This document shows positions 1-8,327 of a DNA stretch of 58,186 bases, in pieces. Position numbers and translations under genes: made by a program. Every line of letters starts with the position of its first letter. The first letter of the stretch is position 1. This DNA comes from an uncultured Desulfobulbaceae bacterium (GTDB taxonomy: Bacteria > Desulfobacterota > Desulfobulbia > Desulfobulbales > BM004), in assembly GCA_945787325.1 (NCBI GenBank), contig CALZHP010000007.1:1-58186 (forward strand), given 5' to 3'. Below the pieces are notes generated by a model that worked only from the letters and a program-made list of their open reading frames with translations, was not told the origin of the DNA and did not search any database.

Positions 1-73
1 CTTCCCAAAAACTATCAATTCACACACCCAATTTCCTATCTCCAAGGTCCTGTTTTCATTCCCAGCCGGATAG

Positions 74-180
74 TGTAAGCAATGTATGCACAGTGCATAC
101 AAAGTATGCAGACTCCTTCGAACCAGCACTGTATGGGAATTTACAGCGATATCATATTTGCACTGCATACGAAGATTACA
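74..180 (+). promoter_or_regulatory. Upstream activator array A (three TGCATA-N5-TATGCA dyads)
   Basis: Dyad 2 (94-110) is a perfect TGCATA-N5-TATGCA. Dyad 1 (74-90) keeps a perfect right half and a degenerate left half, three bases upstream of dyad 2. Dyad 3 (164-180) has a perfect left half and a poor right half. The array ends 79 bp before the -24 element of a sigma-54 promoter. The same three sites with the same spacings occur before the second sigma-54 promoter. I infer binding sites for an NtrC-family activator, most simply the one encoded at 6282-8228. Confidence 0.7.
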
Positions 181-258
181 CCTAAAGTTCAAGGCCCCAA
201 TTTATTAGAAACATAATAAACTTTTTAATTACGGACAATTAGAGGCATTTCAACGGTT

Positions 259-273
259 TGGCACAGTAATTGA
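259..273 (+). promoter_or_regulatory. Sigma-54 promoter A
   Basis: TGGCAC, five bases, then TTGA. This matches the -24/-12 consensus except for the last base of TTGC. It sits 79 bp downstream of dyad array A and upstream of the small membrane peptide, the riboswitch and the PstS-like gene. Confidence 0.7.
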
Positions 274-376
274 AATATAAAAAGCACTACTTACATAAAA
301 CCCCTCTTCTGGATAACAGAAGTAGGACATTATGTAAAAAAGTGTAACCAAAAGGTGTTGCAATGAAATTGCTATT

Positions 377-469
377 GAACCGCTCTGAAGGCAGAATTTT
401 ATTCTATCTTCCGGGACTCAATAATACTTTGAATAAAACTATGAAGAGCTCGGCCCCCCAGAGCGGTTC
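377..469 (+). ncRNA. Long hairpin in the sigma-54 leader, possible structured RNA
   Basis: Eleven-base arms GAACCGCTCTG and CAGAGCGGTTC enclose about 70 bases that contain a smaller hairpin (AGAAT/ATTCT). Nearly the same arms reappear as a compact terminator after the PstS-like gene. The T-tract here is weak. It could be a structured 5' leader, a small RNA or a leaky terminator; the sequence does not decide. The rest of the first 552 bases holds only the promoter elements listed separately. Confidence 0.4.
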
Positions 470-552
470 TTTATAAAAGTACTCAGCAAACCAGGAAGTA
501 GTTTTGTTCCAATTAGGAAAAAATATTTTAGGCGATTAATGGGGACTGAAAA

Positions 553-648
553 ATGGAAAAAATACTATTGGGGCTTGTGGCTATTTTTACCATTGTGAGC
601 TTTATAATGTTTGCATTTTTTTTCTTTAAATGGATTTCAGGAGTTTAG
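553..648 (+). CDS. 31-residue single-pass membrane peptide
   Basis: A very short reading frame that starts MEKILLG and is almost wholly one hydrophobic helix (residues 4 to 25, rich in Phe, Ile and Val), ending in a short KWISGV tail. A purine-rich GGGGA tract lies about eight bases before the ATG. It is the first frame downstream of sigma-54 promoter A and its hairpin, and it ends before a terminator-like hairpin. I do not recognise a family. Codon content cannot test a frame this short; the evidence is the start context, the coherent transmembrane segment, and the parallel with the 39-residue membrane peptide in the sister unit at 9365. Confidence 0.5.
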   Translation: MEKILLGLVAIFTIVSFIMFAFFFFKWISGV

Positions 649-683
649 CACAATGAAAAGGGAGAAGTTTAAAAGGATTGTTT

Positions 684-731
684 AAAGCCTCCGCAGGGAC
701 AATTCATCCCACCGGAGGTTTGTGTTCTTTA
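684..731 (+). terminator. Hairpin terminator between the 31-aa peptide and the riboswitch
   Basis: The stem runs from AAGCCTCCG (685-693) to CGGAGGTTT (713-721), with an inner GGGA/TCCC pairing and a broken T-rich tail. A very similar hairpin (AAAGCCTTC/GGAGGCTTT) precedes the first Tat substrate-binding protein. It may be a partial terminator, since no obvious promoter lies between it and the riboswitch. Confidence 0.5.
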
Positions 732-832
732 CCTCAAGAAAAAGCCAAACCTGTTGTGAAACAGGGACGGAAAACCACGGGTCTTATGAGATAGCCGGGT
801 TACCTTGTAAAAGGTAGCTCGGCTATTTTTTT
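731..832 (+). promoter_or_regulatory. Cyclic-di-GMP-I (GEMM) riboswitch with overlapping intrinsic terminator
   Basis: The aptamer core reads GCCAAACC, a six-pair stem CCUGUU/AACAGG closed by a GUGA (GNRA) tetraloop, then GGGACGGAAAACCACGGG and later AUAGCCGGGUUACC. This follows the class I c-di-GMP consensus, here compared from memory with the Vibrio Vc2 aptamer. Against Vc2, the pair next to the ligand pocket appears swapped from G-C to C-G, a compensatory change. The position that is G in c-di-GMP switches and A in cGAMP switches reads G. The 3' aptamer strand (791-806) is also the 5' arm of a strong terminator (791-826 plus seven T), so ligand binding should relieve termination, giving an ON switch for the PstS-like gene. 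Confidence 0.82.
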
Positions 833-855
833 GAAAAATGAAATGGAGGTCCGTT

Positions 856-1737
856 ATGAAAAGATTCATATTTTTTGTAGCTGTAATCATGTTGGTAAGT
901 GTATTTGCAGCTTCTTCTTCAGCTGTAAATCAAATAACGATGAATCCAGGTAAAGCGTTCGTTGACAGTGTCCAACCTGTAAATGAAGCATTTGAAAAAA
1001 AGACAGGAATTAAGGTCATCGTTGACAATGGCCCAGGTGGTGCATGTGGTTACACATTGAAAAATCTTGATGCCGATAAAATAAATATGGGGATAATGTG
1101 CTGCCCTGTGACCAAAGAAGAAGCGGGAAAAAAGGATTATGTGCAAATTCCAGTCGTCAGAGATGGATGGGTATTTGTGGTTAATGAATCCAACCCCATA
1201 GACAGCCTGTCCACTGAGCAGCTTAGGGGGATATTTCAAGGCCGTGTTAATAATTGGAATGAGGTCGGAGGTGCTAACGCCGCAATAAATCCTTACGGTT
1301 ATATCATGTGCGCACCTCGTGATGAACGAGTCAGGCAATTTCTTGTGGGTGAACGCAACCCCAAGAAAGGCATTGTCGGGATAGATAACTCAAAGTTTCG
1401 TCCCAATATAAATAAAGCTACACCAGGTAATGCGGAAAACTGTTCCCAGGCAGAAAGTGATCCAAATGTAATAATTGTAGTTCCTCGTTCTGATATGACG
1501 GGTAAAGAACCAACTTGCAGCGCCGCCAGGAAAGGCACTGTAAAGATGATTTCTGTTGACGATATATTTCCTAGCGATGAGAATATTGCTAATGATACTT
1601 ACCCTGTTGCCATAAATCTATTTATGATAACAAAAGGACTTCCAAACAGTTCAGAGACTCAGTACATTAATTTTATCAGGAGTGCCGAGGGGAGAAGGCT
1701 TATTACAGAAGTAGGGAAAGTAGTCCCGCTTAATTAG
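856..1737 (+). CDS. PstS-like periplasmic substrate-binding protein
   Basis: A 293-residue exported protein with a classical signal peptide (MKRF then a hydrophobic stretch to about residue 22, cleaved near SSA). The mature part resembles the phosphate-type solute-binding family (PBP-like domain), including a segment like SLSTEQLRGIFQGRVNNWNEVGG that typifies PstS relatives. The start is set by GGAGG seven bases before this ATG; an in-frame ATG 18 bases earlier lies between the terminator and this Shine-Dalgarno and is unlikely. No pst permease or ATPase genes are adjacent, so import is not implied. Expression should depend on c-di-GMP through the riboswitch directly upstream. The ligand is unknown. 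It could serve surface or electron-transfer functions, as proposed for similar proteins under GEMM control in related bacteria. Confidence 0.8.
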   Translation: MKRFIFFVAVIMLVSVFAASSSAVNQITMNPGKAFVDSVQPVNEAFEKKTGIKVIVDNGPGGACGYTLKNLDADKINMGIMCCPVTKEEAGKKDYVQIPVVRDGWVFVVNESNPIDSLSTEQLRGIFQGRVNNWNEVGGANAAINPYGYIMCAPRDERVRQFLVGERNPKKGIVGIDNSKFRPNINKATPGNAENCSQAESDPNVIIVVPRSDMTGKEPTCSAARKGTVKMISVDDIFPSDENIANDTYPVAINLFMITKGLPNSSETQYINFIRSAEGRRLITEVGKVVPLN

Positions 1738-1786
1738 TTATGGCCGTCCATAACATTAGTTAAAGTGCCACTATGAAGCCTAACTT

Positions 1787-1831
1787 GAACTGCTCTGTAG
1801 AAGTGCGAGCCACCCAGAGCGGTTCATTTTT
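1787..1831 (+). terminator. Intrinsic terminator after the PstS-like gene
   Basis: Arms GAACTGCTCTG (1787-1797) and CAGAGCGGTTC (1815-1825) are followed by ATTTTTA. The arms nearly match the hairpin at 377-469. Confidence 0.7.
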
Positions 1832-2004
1832 ACCCAAAAACACAATATTGAACTATTAGATTTTTCTACTGCCACATTGTGGTATTTTTAAACTTGACTT
1901 TTTGTGTGGTTCTTCTAACGTATATTTTATGCCATAAACATTGATTTAAACCTCTATAACGGAGACATCTCCAATGCAAGAGGTACTCATCAAAATGCCC
2001 TCTT

Positions 2005-2050
2005 AAAGCCTTCATCGGGTCACTTGCGCCCTTTGGAGGCTTTCGTCTTT
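2005..2050 (+). terminator. Hairpin with T-rich tail before the first Tat binding protein
   Basis: AAAGCCTTC (2005-2013) pairs with GGAGGCTTT (2035-2043), with inner GGG/CCC, followed by CGTCTTTTCT. It sits 40 bases before the start of the next gene, so it is more likely an attenuator in that gene's leader than the end of the previous unit, which already has a terminator. The remaining bases between 1738 and 2088 hold nothing else I can name. Confidence 0.5.
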
Positions 2051-2088
2051 TCTAAGCTTATAAAAAAATGACAAAAAAGGAGGGTACT

Positions 2089-3129
2089 ATGTATAAGGGA
2101 TTTTTTGATGAGTTAAACCGTCGGGAGTTCATGAAAAGGGTAGCACTAACAGGGGCTACCGCCTTTCTGGGATTAGATTATGATATAGCTGCTGCAGAAC
2201 CGGCCCTGGAAACCACGACGATCAGGTTTTCGAAGATGAAACCGGCCTGTTGGGTATCCCAGTATATGGCGGAAGAATTGTTGTACAAGGAAGGATTTAC
2301 CGATGTGCAGTATGTCAATAGGGATGCAAAAATCCCTGTAAAAGAGCACCTGGCTTCGGGTGAAGTTGACCTTTCAGTTGGATTTTCTGCAAGGCTTCTC
2401 AGTAATCTTGAAGTAGGAGATATAGGTGTATTTATTTCCGGACTGCATGTTGGCTGTTATTATCTGCTTGGCAGCGACCGGGTACAATCTGTGCGCGACC
2501 TCAAGGGCAAGACGGTCTGGGCCTGGAGCAATCCCGGATCGGGGCCGCATATTTTTTTCAAAACAATTGTAAAGTATGTGGGGCTCGATCCTGATAAGGA
2601 TATCAATTACGCCTGGGTTCCCATGAAAGAGGCAAAGAAGCTATTTGCCGAGGGCAAGATCGATGCCTTCATCTCCTTCCCACCGGCAGCCCAGGAACTT
2701 AGATCAAAGAATATCGGCCGTGTCCTGGTCGATACTAATGTTGACAAGCCATGGTCCCAGTATTTTTGCTGTATGATGATGGGGAGCAGGGATTTTATAA
2801 ATAAAAACCCCATAGCAACCACACGCGCCCTTCGTTCAATCCTGAAAGCAAACGATATTGTGGCTCGCGATCCTGAGGCATCAGCCCGTCGTCTGATTGA
2901 CAAGAATGTCCGCAAGGCTTCTGAGTATGATTATGTTGTACAGGCCCTGAAAGACATTCCTTATGAAAAATGGCGAGACTATAACCCGGAGGAGACAATC
3001 CGGTTTTATGCATTACGCTTGAAAGAATTAGGAATAATCAAGTCAAATCCGCAGGATGTCATTAGACAGAATACTGACTGGAGTTTTCTTAAAAGATTAA
3101 AGGGAGAGTTGGGAATGACATGGTTATAA
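2089..3129 (+). CDS. Tat-exported NMT1/SsuA-like substrate-binding protein, copy 1
   Basis: A 346-residue protein with a twin-arginine signal: NRREFMKR at residues 10-17, then a hydrophobic stretch and an AAAEP cleavage region. The mature sequence has the periplasmic-binding fold of the NMT1/THI5/SsuA type (TTTIRFSKMKPACWVSQYMA near the start, VRDLKGKTVWAW in the middle). A conserved double Cys (YFCCMM) follows PWSQ. AAGGAGGG eight bases upstream sets the start; an in-frame ATG 21 bases earlier has none. The next gene is a close paralogue, and a sensor kinase follows. No ABC permease or ATPase is nearby, so a role as periplasmic sensor component is a reasonable inference. Tat export suggests folding or cofactor binding before secretion. 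Confidence 0.78.
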   Translation: MYKGFFDELNRREFMKRVALTGATAFLGLDYDIAAAEPALETTTIRFSKMKPACWVSQYMAEELLYKEGFTDVQYVNRDAKIPVKEHLASGEVDLSVGFSARLLSNLEVGDIGVFISGLHVGCYYLLGSDRVQSVRDLKGKTVWAWSNPGSGPHIFFKTIVKYVGLDPDKDINYAWVPMKEAKKLFAEGKIDAFISFPPAAQELRSKNIGRVLVDTNVDKPWSQYFCCMMMGSRDFINKNPIATTRALRSILKANDIVARDPEASARRLIDKNVRKASEYDYVVQALKDIPYEKWRDYNPEETIRFYALRLKELGIIKSNPQDVIRQNTDWSFLKRLKGELGMTWL

Positions 3130-3187
3130 ACAAACCTTAATCGCCTGACACCCCTACGGCAGTGATCCATTGCTGTTTGGAGGAAGT

Positions 3188-4252
3188 ATGAAGATAAATA
3201 TGATAGATGGATTGAGTCGCAGAGATTTTATGGCCAAGACCGTCCTCACAAGCACAGCAGTTTATCTTGGGCTCGGTAACGACTTGGGATTGGCAGCAGT
3301 TGAGCCGCCGCCTGAGACAACGACTGTACGATTTCAGAAGATTCTAGCTCCCTGCTGGGTGCCGCAGCTTGTGGCCGAACCCCTGCTGCGTGAAGAGGGC
3401 TTCACGGATATTCAGTACATCGAGCATGAAAAAATATCTCAGGGTGAAGAGGATATCCTTGCCGGAAAGGTGGATTTCACGGCGGATTTCACCGCTCAGT
3501 CTCTCATGAAGTTTGATCCCGGCAGTCCGATTGACTTCATTTCAGGGCTCCATGTAGGTTGTTGGTCACTTATTGGCAGTGACAGGATCAAATCCGTTCG
3601 TGATTTGAAGGGAAAGAAGGTGTGGGCGGTGGGTTCGGCAGCAACCTCGGCATACGCTGTAAAGGCCATCCCTAATGTCTTCTTCAAATCGTTAATCGGG
3701 TACGTTGGCCTTGATCCCGATAACGACGTTGAATACGTCGTGGTTCCAAAGAACGAGGCCATCGAGCTGTTCAAGCGGGGCGAAATAGATGCCTTCCTTT
3801 CCTTTCCTCCCGGCCCCCAGCAATTGGAGGCAGCGGGCATTGGTCACACTCTTGTCGATACGAACGTGGACCGCCCCTGGTCAAAGTACTATTGCTGTAT
3901 GATTCTCGGGAGAAGAGACTTCATCAGGAACAATCCGATAGCGACCAGAAAGGTGATTCGCTCCATCCTCAGGGCCAATGACCTGGTGTCACAGGATCCA
4001 GAAATGGCGGCCCAGTTGCTGGTGGACAGGAAATTGAGAAAGGCTGACGACCAGGAATTCATGGTGCAGGCTTTGCGCGAAATCCCCTATAAAAAATGGA
4101 GGAGTTACAGCCCGGAAGATACGATCCGTTTCTGGGCCCTTCGACTAAATCAGCTTGGGATCATCAAGCACAGCCCCCAGGAGTTCATAAGCAAAAACAC
4201 GGATTGGAGCCACATTGCTTCCTTGAAAAAAGAAATGGGGATGACATGGTAG
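3188..4252 (+). CDS. Tat-exported NMT1/SsuA-like substrate-binding protein, copy 2
   Basis: A 354-residue paralogue of the preceding gene, with the same layout: SRRDFMAK (RR again at residues 11-12), a hydrophobic helix, an acidic linker EPPPETTTVRF, then the NMT1-type binding domain. The double-Cys YYCCMI motif and the C-terminal NTDWS segment are conserved between the copies. GGAGG eight bases before the ATG fixes the start. Copy 2 carries a short extra stretch after KKVWAV (roughly residues 141 to 152) compared with copy 1, next to the ligand cleft, so the two may differ in ligand. It is 58 bp after copy 1 and 90 bp before the kinase gene, consistent with one transcript. Confidence 0.78.
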   Translation: MKINMIDGLSRRDFMAKTVLTSTAVYLGLGNDLGLAAVEPPPETTTVRFQKILAPCWVPQLVAEPLLREEGFTDIQYIEHEKISQGEEDILAGKVDFTADFTAQSLMKFDPGSPIDFISGLHVGCWSLIGSDRIKSVRDLKGKKVWAVGSAATSAYAVKAIPNVFFKSLIGYVGLDPDNDVEYVVVPKNEAIELFKRGEIDAFLSFPPGPQQLEAAGIGHTLVDTNVDRPWSKYYCCMILGRRDFIRNNPIATRKVIRSILRANDLVSQDPEMAAQLLVDRKLRKADDQEFMVQALREIPYKKWRSYSPEDTIRFWALRLNQLGIIKHSPQEFISKNTDWSHIASLKKEMGMTW

Positions 4253-4342
4253 CTGACAACTTTTGAACAATAACCCCATATAATTGATCAAGCTATAGAT
4301 GAAAAAGAAAGTACTTATTAAGCAACAAGAAGGTACGAATCT

Positions 4343-5890
4343 ATGATGGCATGGTTACCTCGTCTAATTGCCAGGGCCCCGGCCACAGTATATACGAAAC
4401 TCAACTGGGCTTTCATGGCAATTGTAGCATTAATTATAGCCTTCGGGGGCATTGGTTTAATCGCCCTCAACGAATCTAATCAACGAACTGAAGATTTTGT
4501 AAAACTGCAACGCAAGATTGCAGCATACAGACAACTGCAGCACGACACCACAAACCAGCTCTATAGCATAACAACCGCTTTATTAAGTCCGAACGAAGAG
4601 ATGCTCTTAAGTGCACTCAGGCAGCTTAATCAGTATAGATATGACCTGGAACGAGTACAATTTGTTTCCAGGGATGAGGTTGAGCTTTTCGACAAGATCC
4701 AGCAGGATCACGAGGAGTTGACAGAGGTTATATCGCAGGTTGTGGGTCTTACTCGTGCCGGAATGGTATATGAAGCCATGGAACTCAGGCATTTACGGGC
4801 AAACCCTTTGTCAGACCGACTTGAACGTCTAACAAACGAGATGGTAAACAGGGCTGAAGCAGAAATTGTTGCAAAAGCTGATGAGAGCAAACTTTCCTAT
4901 GTGGTTTCTCAACGGGTGGTTATCAGTTTTGGCCTGGCAAGTATTGGACTGGCGCTACTTCTCGGCAATGCAATATCCAGATCACTAATGGGACCTCTTA
5001 TGAAGATGCATGATATGCTGTCCCATATATCTACCGGTGATTTCTCTCATCGAATCAAGGTTCCGAATCGTGATGAACTGGGGGGGTTGGCAGAAAATTT
5101 GAATCGTATGAGTGAAGAACTAAGAGGTCTCTATTATCAAATTGAAATGGCCAGCAACTATAAGTCAGAGTTCCTGGCCAATGTCAGCCATGAATTGCGA
5201 ACACCCCTCAATGCCATAATAGGTTACAGCGAAATGCTTATAGAGGATGCTGAAGAAAAGGGACATGAGGATTTCATCCCTGACCTCGGAAAAATCCACA
5301 CTTCCGGTAAACATCTGCTGGCTCTCATTAAAGATATTCTCGATCTGTCAAAAATTGAGGCAGGTAAAATTGATCTTATTCCGGAGCAATTAGATCTCAT
5401 TAAAATAATTAATGAGGTGGTTACAACAGTTGAGCCATTGGCCAAGAAATATAAAAATCGTTTAGACATACAATACAATGACAAGCTTGGCATTTTATAT
5501 GCTGATCCAACCAGGTTGCGGCAGATGCTTTTTAACCTTCTCAGCAATGCCTGCAAGTTCACCGAAAGGGGAACCATTACCCTGGATGCTGAACGTTATA
5601 ATGCAAGGCAAAATGATTGGTTAAACATAAGCGTGTCTGATACCGGGGTAGGTATGACGAGGGAGCAAATGGACAAATTGTTCCAGCCGTTTTCCCAAAT
5701 TAGAAATCAATCCACCAGTAAACATGACGGAACGGGTTTGGGATTAGTAATTACCAAGAGGTTCTGTAATATGATGGGAGGCGAAATAAAAGTGGAAAGC
5801 GAATTCGGCAAAGGTTCAACCTTTACTTTAAGTCTGCCGGTGAATGACATTCAGACGGGCGATGCCGACGCAGTTGTTTATCAGATCTGA
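4343..5890 (+). CDS. Membrane sensor histidine kinase
   Basis: 515 residues. One transmembrane helix (about 22-45), an all-helical periplasmic domain of about 140 residues resembling the four-helix-bundle sensor class, a second helix (about 190-210), and a HAMP region to about 262. A HisKA domain follows with the H-box VSHELRTPLN (phosphoacceptor His283). The catalytic domain shows the N box (LLSNACKF), G1 (DTGVGM) and G2 (GTGLGL) motifs. The receiver gene follows after 18 bp. Adjacent orphan binding proteins may feed ligand state to the periplasmic bundle, as in other kinases that read a binding protein, but this is inference from context. Confidence 0.9.
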   Translation: MMAWLPRLIARAPATVYTKLNWAFMAIVALIIAFGGIGLIALNESNQRTEDFVKLQRKIAAYRQLQHDTTNQLYSITTALLSPNEEMLLSALRQLNQYRYDLERVQFVSRDEVELFDKIQQDHEELTEVISQVVGLTRAGMVYEAMELRHLRANPLSDRLERLTNEMVNRAEAEIVAKADESKLSYVVSQRVVISFGLASIGLALLLGNAISRSLMGPLMKMHDMLSHISTGDFSHRIKVPNRDELGGLAENLNRMSEELRGLYYQIEMASNYKSEFLANVSHELRTPLNAIIGYSEMLIEDAEEKGHEDFIPDLGKIHTSGKHLLALIKDILDLSKIEAGKIDLIPEQLDLIKIINEVVTTVEPLAKKYKNRLDIQYNDKLGILYADPTRLRQMLFNLLSNACKFTERGTITLDAERYNARQNDWLNISVSDTGVGMTREQMDKLFQPFSQIRNQSTSKHDGTGLGLVITKRFCNMMGGEIKVESEFGKGSTFTLSLPVNDIQTGDADAVVYQI

Positions 5891-5908
5891 CAGCTGGTGA
5901 AAAATATT

Positions 5909-6268
5909 ATGAAAAAAATACTCCTGGTTGAAGATGATGAAATGAGCCGTGACATGTTGTCCAGGCGGCTTGAACGTAAAGGGTATCAGGTGATTATCGC
6001 TATTGATGGTGAGCAGGGTGTTGAGATGACCCGCATAGAACAACCGGACGTTGTTTTAATGGATATGAGTCTGCCCTTGCTGGACGGCTGGGAAGCAACA
6101 CGGCGAATCAAAGCAATGGAGGAGACCAGGCAGATTCCAGTTGTCGCCCTGACCTCACATGCCATGGCCGGTGATCGTAGAAAGGCACTTGCAGCGGGCT
6201 GTGATGAATATTCGACCAAGCCCATAGATTTTCAAAAGATAGTTGGTATAATCGAGCAGTATACCTAG
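5909..6268 (+). CDS. Single-domain response regulator (receiver only)
   Basis: A 119-residue CheY-like receiver without an output domain. The acidic pair (VEDDE), the phosphoacceptor Asp in LMDMSLP, the Thr of ALTSHA and the Lys of STKPID are all present. It probably shuttles phosphoryl groups between the kinase and another His or Asp domain. The downstream activator carries both a receiver and a histidine-bearing H-box, so a relay within this operon is plausible. The ATG at 5909 has GGTGA eight bases upstream; an in-frame GTG twelve bases earlier is possible. The next gene begins 13 bp downstream. Confidence 0.88.
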   Translation: MKKILLVEDDEMSRDMLSRRLERKGYQVIIAIDGEQGVEMTRIEQPDVVLMDMSLPLLDGWEATRRIKAMEETRQIPVVALTSHAMAGDRRKALAAGCDEYSTKPIDFQKIVGIIEQYT

Positions 6269-6281
6269 AATAGGTGATGCC

Positions 6282-8228
6282 ATGACCCGCTCAACAAATA
6301 AGCCTGCAAAGTCTCAATCCCGGAATCTGTCAAAAAATAAACTGCGTGCACCAATTCAGGCAATAGTCAAATACAGCAAAAAATTGCTGAATGATGACCA
6401 CCTGTCCAGGAAAGAAATAAAACCAGATTTAAATAAAATTAATGCTCTAGGTGAACAGCTCTTAGAACTCTTTGATAATATTATAACAACTGGGGAAAAC
6501 CGGGGGAAAAGGGCCGATGATATTCTGGGTGGATTAAACGCCCAAACTGTACATGAGCTGCGAACACCATTAAACGGCATAATCGGATTTTCTGAAATAC
6601 TTATAGAAGATTTTGAGGACGAAATGCCCGAGAAAAGTGTCACTGATTTTCAAAAGATACTTTCATCCGCAAAAGATTTTTTGTCATTCCTTGATAATAT
6701 TGGCAAACATAAACCTGCAACAATTAATGGTCTGGATTTGTCTTCAGATGCTTCCAATAGAGATGAAATGATTGAAGCAACAATGGACAGCATGCCTCAA
6801 TCTGAATTGTTCCAATCTTCATCGGATTTACCCAAAAAAAGTTCAATACTGGTAGCAGATGATAACGAGGTGAACCGTGATTTGCTATCTTCACAGCTTG
6901 GCCGGCAGGGGCATGATATTACGCTGGCAACAAACGGTCGGGAGGCCATTGAAATCATTGAAAGAGAACCTATCGACTTGATCCTCCTGGATATTATGAT
7001 GCCTGAAATGAATGGGTTTCAGGTCCTGGAGCATATTAGCAGCAATCCAAAAATTGGTGACATACCGGTCATAGTTATTTCAGCCCTGGATAAAATTGAT
7101 AGTGTGGTGAAGTGTGTTCAAATGGGAGCTGAAGATTATCTGCTCAAACCATTTAACCCTGTTTTGCTAAATGCCAGGATTAATACATGTTTAGAGAAAA
7201 AAAGGCTGAAAGAACTTAGTGAATCGCTTGAACTGCAAAACTTGAAAGAAGATGTACAGCTCATAGCTGAAAGCAAGGAGATGCGTAACGTTTTAAATAC
7301 TGTGAATACAGTGAGCAGGAATCCGGTGAATATACTCCTGCGCGGCAATAGCGGAACAGGGAAGGAAGTGCTGGCCCGCATGATCCATAATAGGAGTGAT
7401 AGAAAAAACATGCCCTTTGTCGCTGTCAATTGTGCCTCTATCCCTGAAAATCTTATGGAGAGCGAGTTTTTTGGTTATGAAAAAGGTGCATTTACAGGGG
7501 CTGATTCAAGCAGGGGCGGATACTTCGAGGAAGCCAATGGGGGTACCCTGTTTTTAGACGAAATCGGTGATATGCCCATGTTTATCCAACCCAAATTTAT
7601 GCGGGCAATCCAGGAAGAGGAAGGACGAAGGCTTGGCAGCAATAAATCTATTACCTATGACTTTAGAATAATCAGTGCCACAAATAAAGACCTGCACAAA
7701 GAAGTAGCTGACGGCAACTTCAGGAAAGACCTTTTTTACAGGATATTTTCTGTTGAGATACCTATCCCTCCGCTCACTGAAAGGCGTGAAGACATTGTCC
7801 CTCTTGCTCTTTTTTTCCTGAAAAAGGTGAGCAAGCGTTTTGGAAAAGATGTTGCCGGCTTTGCGCCAGAGACCCTTCGGTTTTTTGAACAGTACAACTG
7901 GCCGGGAAATGTACGGCAATTGCTGCACGAGGTTGAGCGACTTGTGGCTTTTACCCCTGAGGGGAAAGAAATATTACTTAAGCATTGTTCGCAGGAATTG
8001 CTGGACTTGAAAAAATCCTCTTCACTCTCTTGTGATGATGATCAGTCAACACTTACACTACCGGAAAGAATTAAGGAATTAGAGATCAATTGTATTAAAC
8101 ATGCATTACAACAGACAAAAGGCAAGAAACTACCGGCTTCAAAGCTTCTGGGTATTACCCGCGTTGGACTTGATAATAAAATAAAACGTTACGGGATTAA
8201 TCCCACATCCCATTTTAAAGGTTCTTAA
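6282..8228 (+). CDS. Sigma-54 activator with N-terminal HisKA-like domains, receiver, AAA+ and Fis HTH
   Basis: 648 residues in an unusual order. Residues 20-68 look like a degenerate HisKA helix pair (LRAPIQAIVKYSKKLL) without the histidine. Residues 88-140 are a second HisKA-like helix pair with an intact H-box (HELRTPLNGI, His91), but no kinase ATPase domain follows. A receiver spans about 187-305 (Asp237, Lys289). The AAA+ domain has Walker A GNSGTGKE (355-362), the sigma-54 contact loop GAFTGA (402-407) and Walker [12 protein letters not shown] Fis-type HTH lies at about 605-637. It should activate sigma-54 promoters; the two in this region share one dyad array and are the obvious targets. 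His91 could take part in a phosphorelay or be a dimerisation relic. No similar fusion comes to mind as standard. Confidence 0.88.
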   Translation: MTRSTNKPAKSQSRNLSKNKLRAPIQAIVKYSKKLLNDDHLSRKEIKPDLNKINALGEQLLELFDNIITTGENRGKRADDILGGLNAQTVHELRTPLNGIIGFSEILIEDFEDEMPEKSVTDFQKILSSAKDFLSFLDNIGKHKPATINGLDLSSDASNRDEMIEATMDSMPQSELFQSSSDLPKKSSILVADDNEVNRDLLSSQLGRQGHDITLATNGREAIEIIEREPIDLILLDIMMPEMNGFQVLEHISSNPKIGDIPVIVISALDKIDSVVKCVQMGAEDYLLKPFNPVLLNARINTCLEKKRLKELSESLELQNLKEDVQLIAESKEMRNVLNTVNTVSRNPVNILLRGNSGTGKEVLARMIHNRSDRKNMPFVAVNCASIPENLMESEFFGYEKGAFTGADSSRGGYFEEANGGTLFLDEIGDMPMFIQPKFMRAIQEEEGRRLGSNKSITYDFRIISATNKDLHKEVADGNFRKDLFYRIFSVEIPIPPLTERREDIVPLALFFLKKVSKRFGKDVAGFAPETLRFFEQYNWPGNVRQLLHEVERLVAFTPEGKEILLKHCSQELLDLKKSSSLSCDDDQSTLTLPERIKELEINCIKHALQQTKGKKLPASKLLGITRVGLDNKIKRYGINPTSHFKGS

Positions 8229-8327
8229 AAAGAAAAAGCATCCCGTACTCCATTCACCAGATTATTAAACATTTTTTTCTCTCGTCTGACCTTATTAACT
8301 CAAGCACTATCAACCATTATCTATAAA

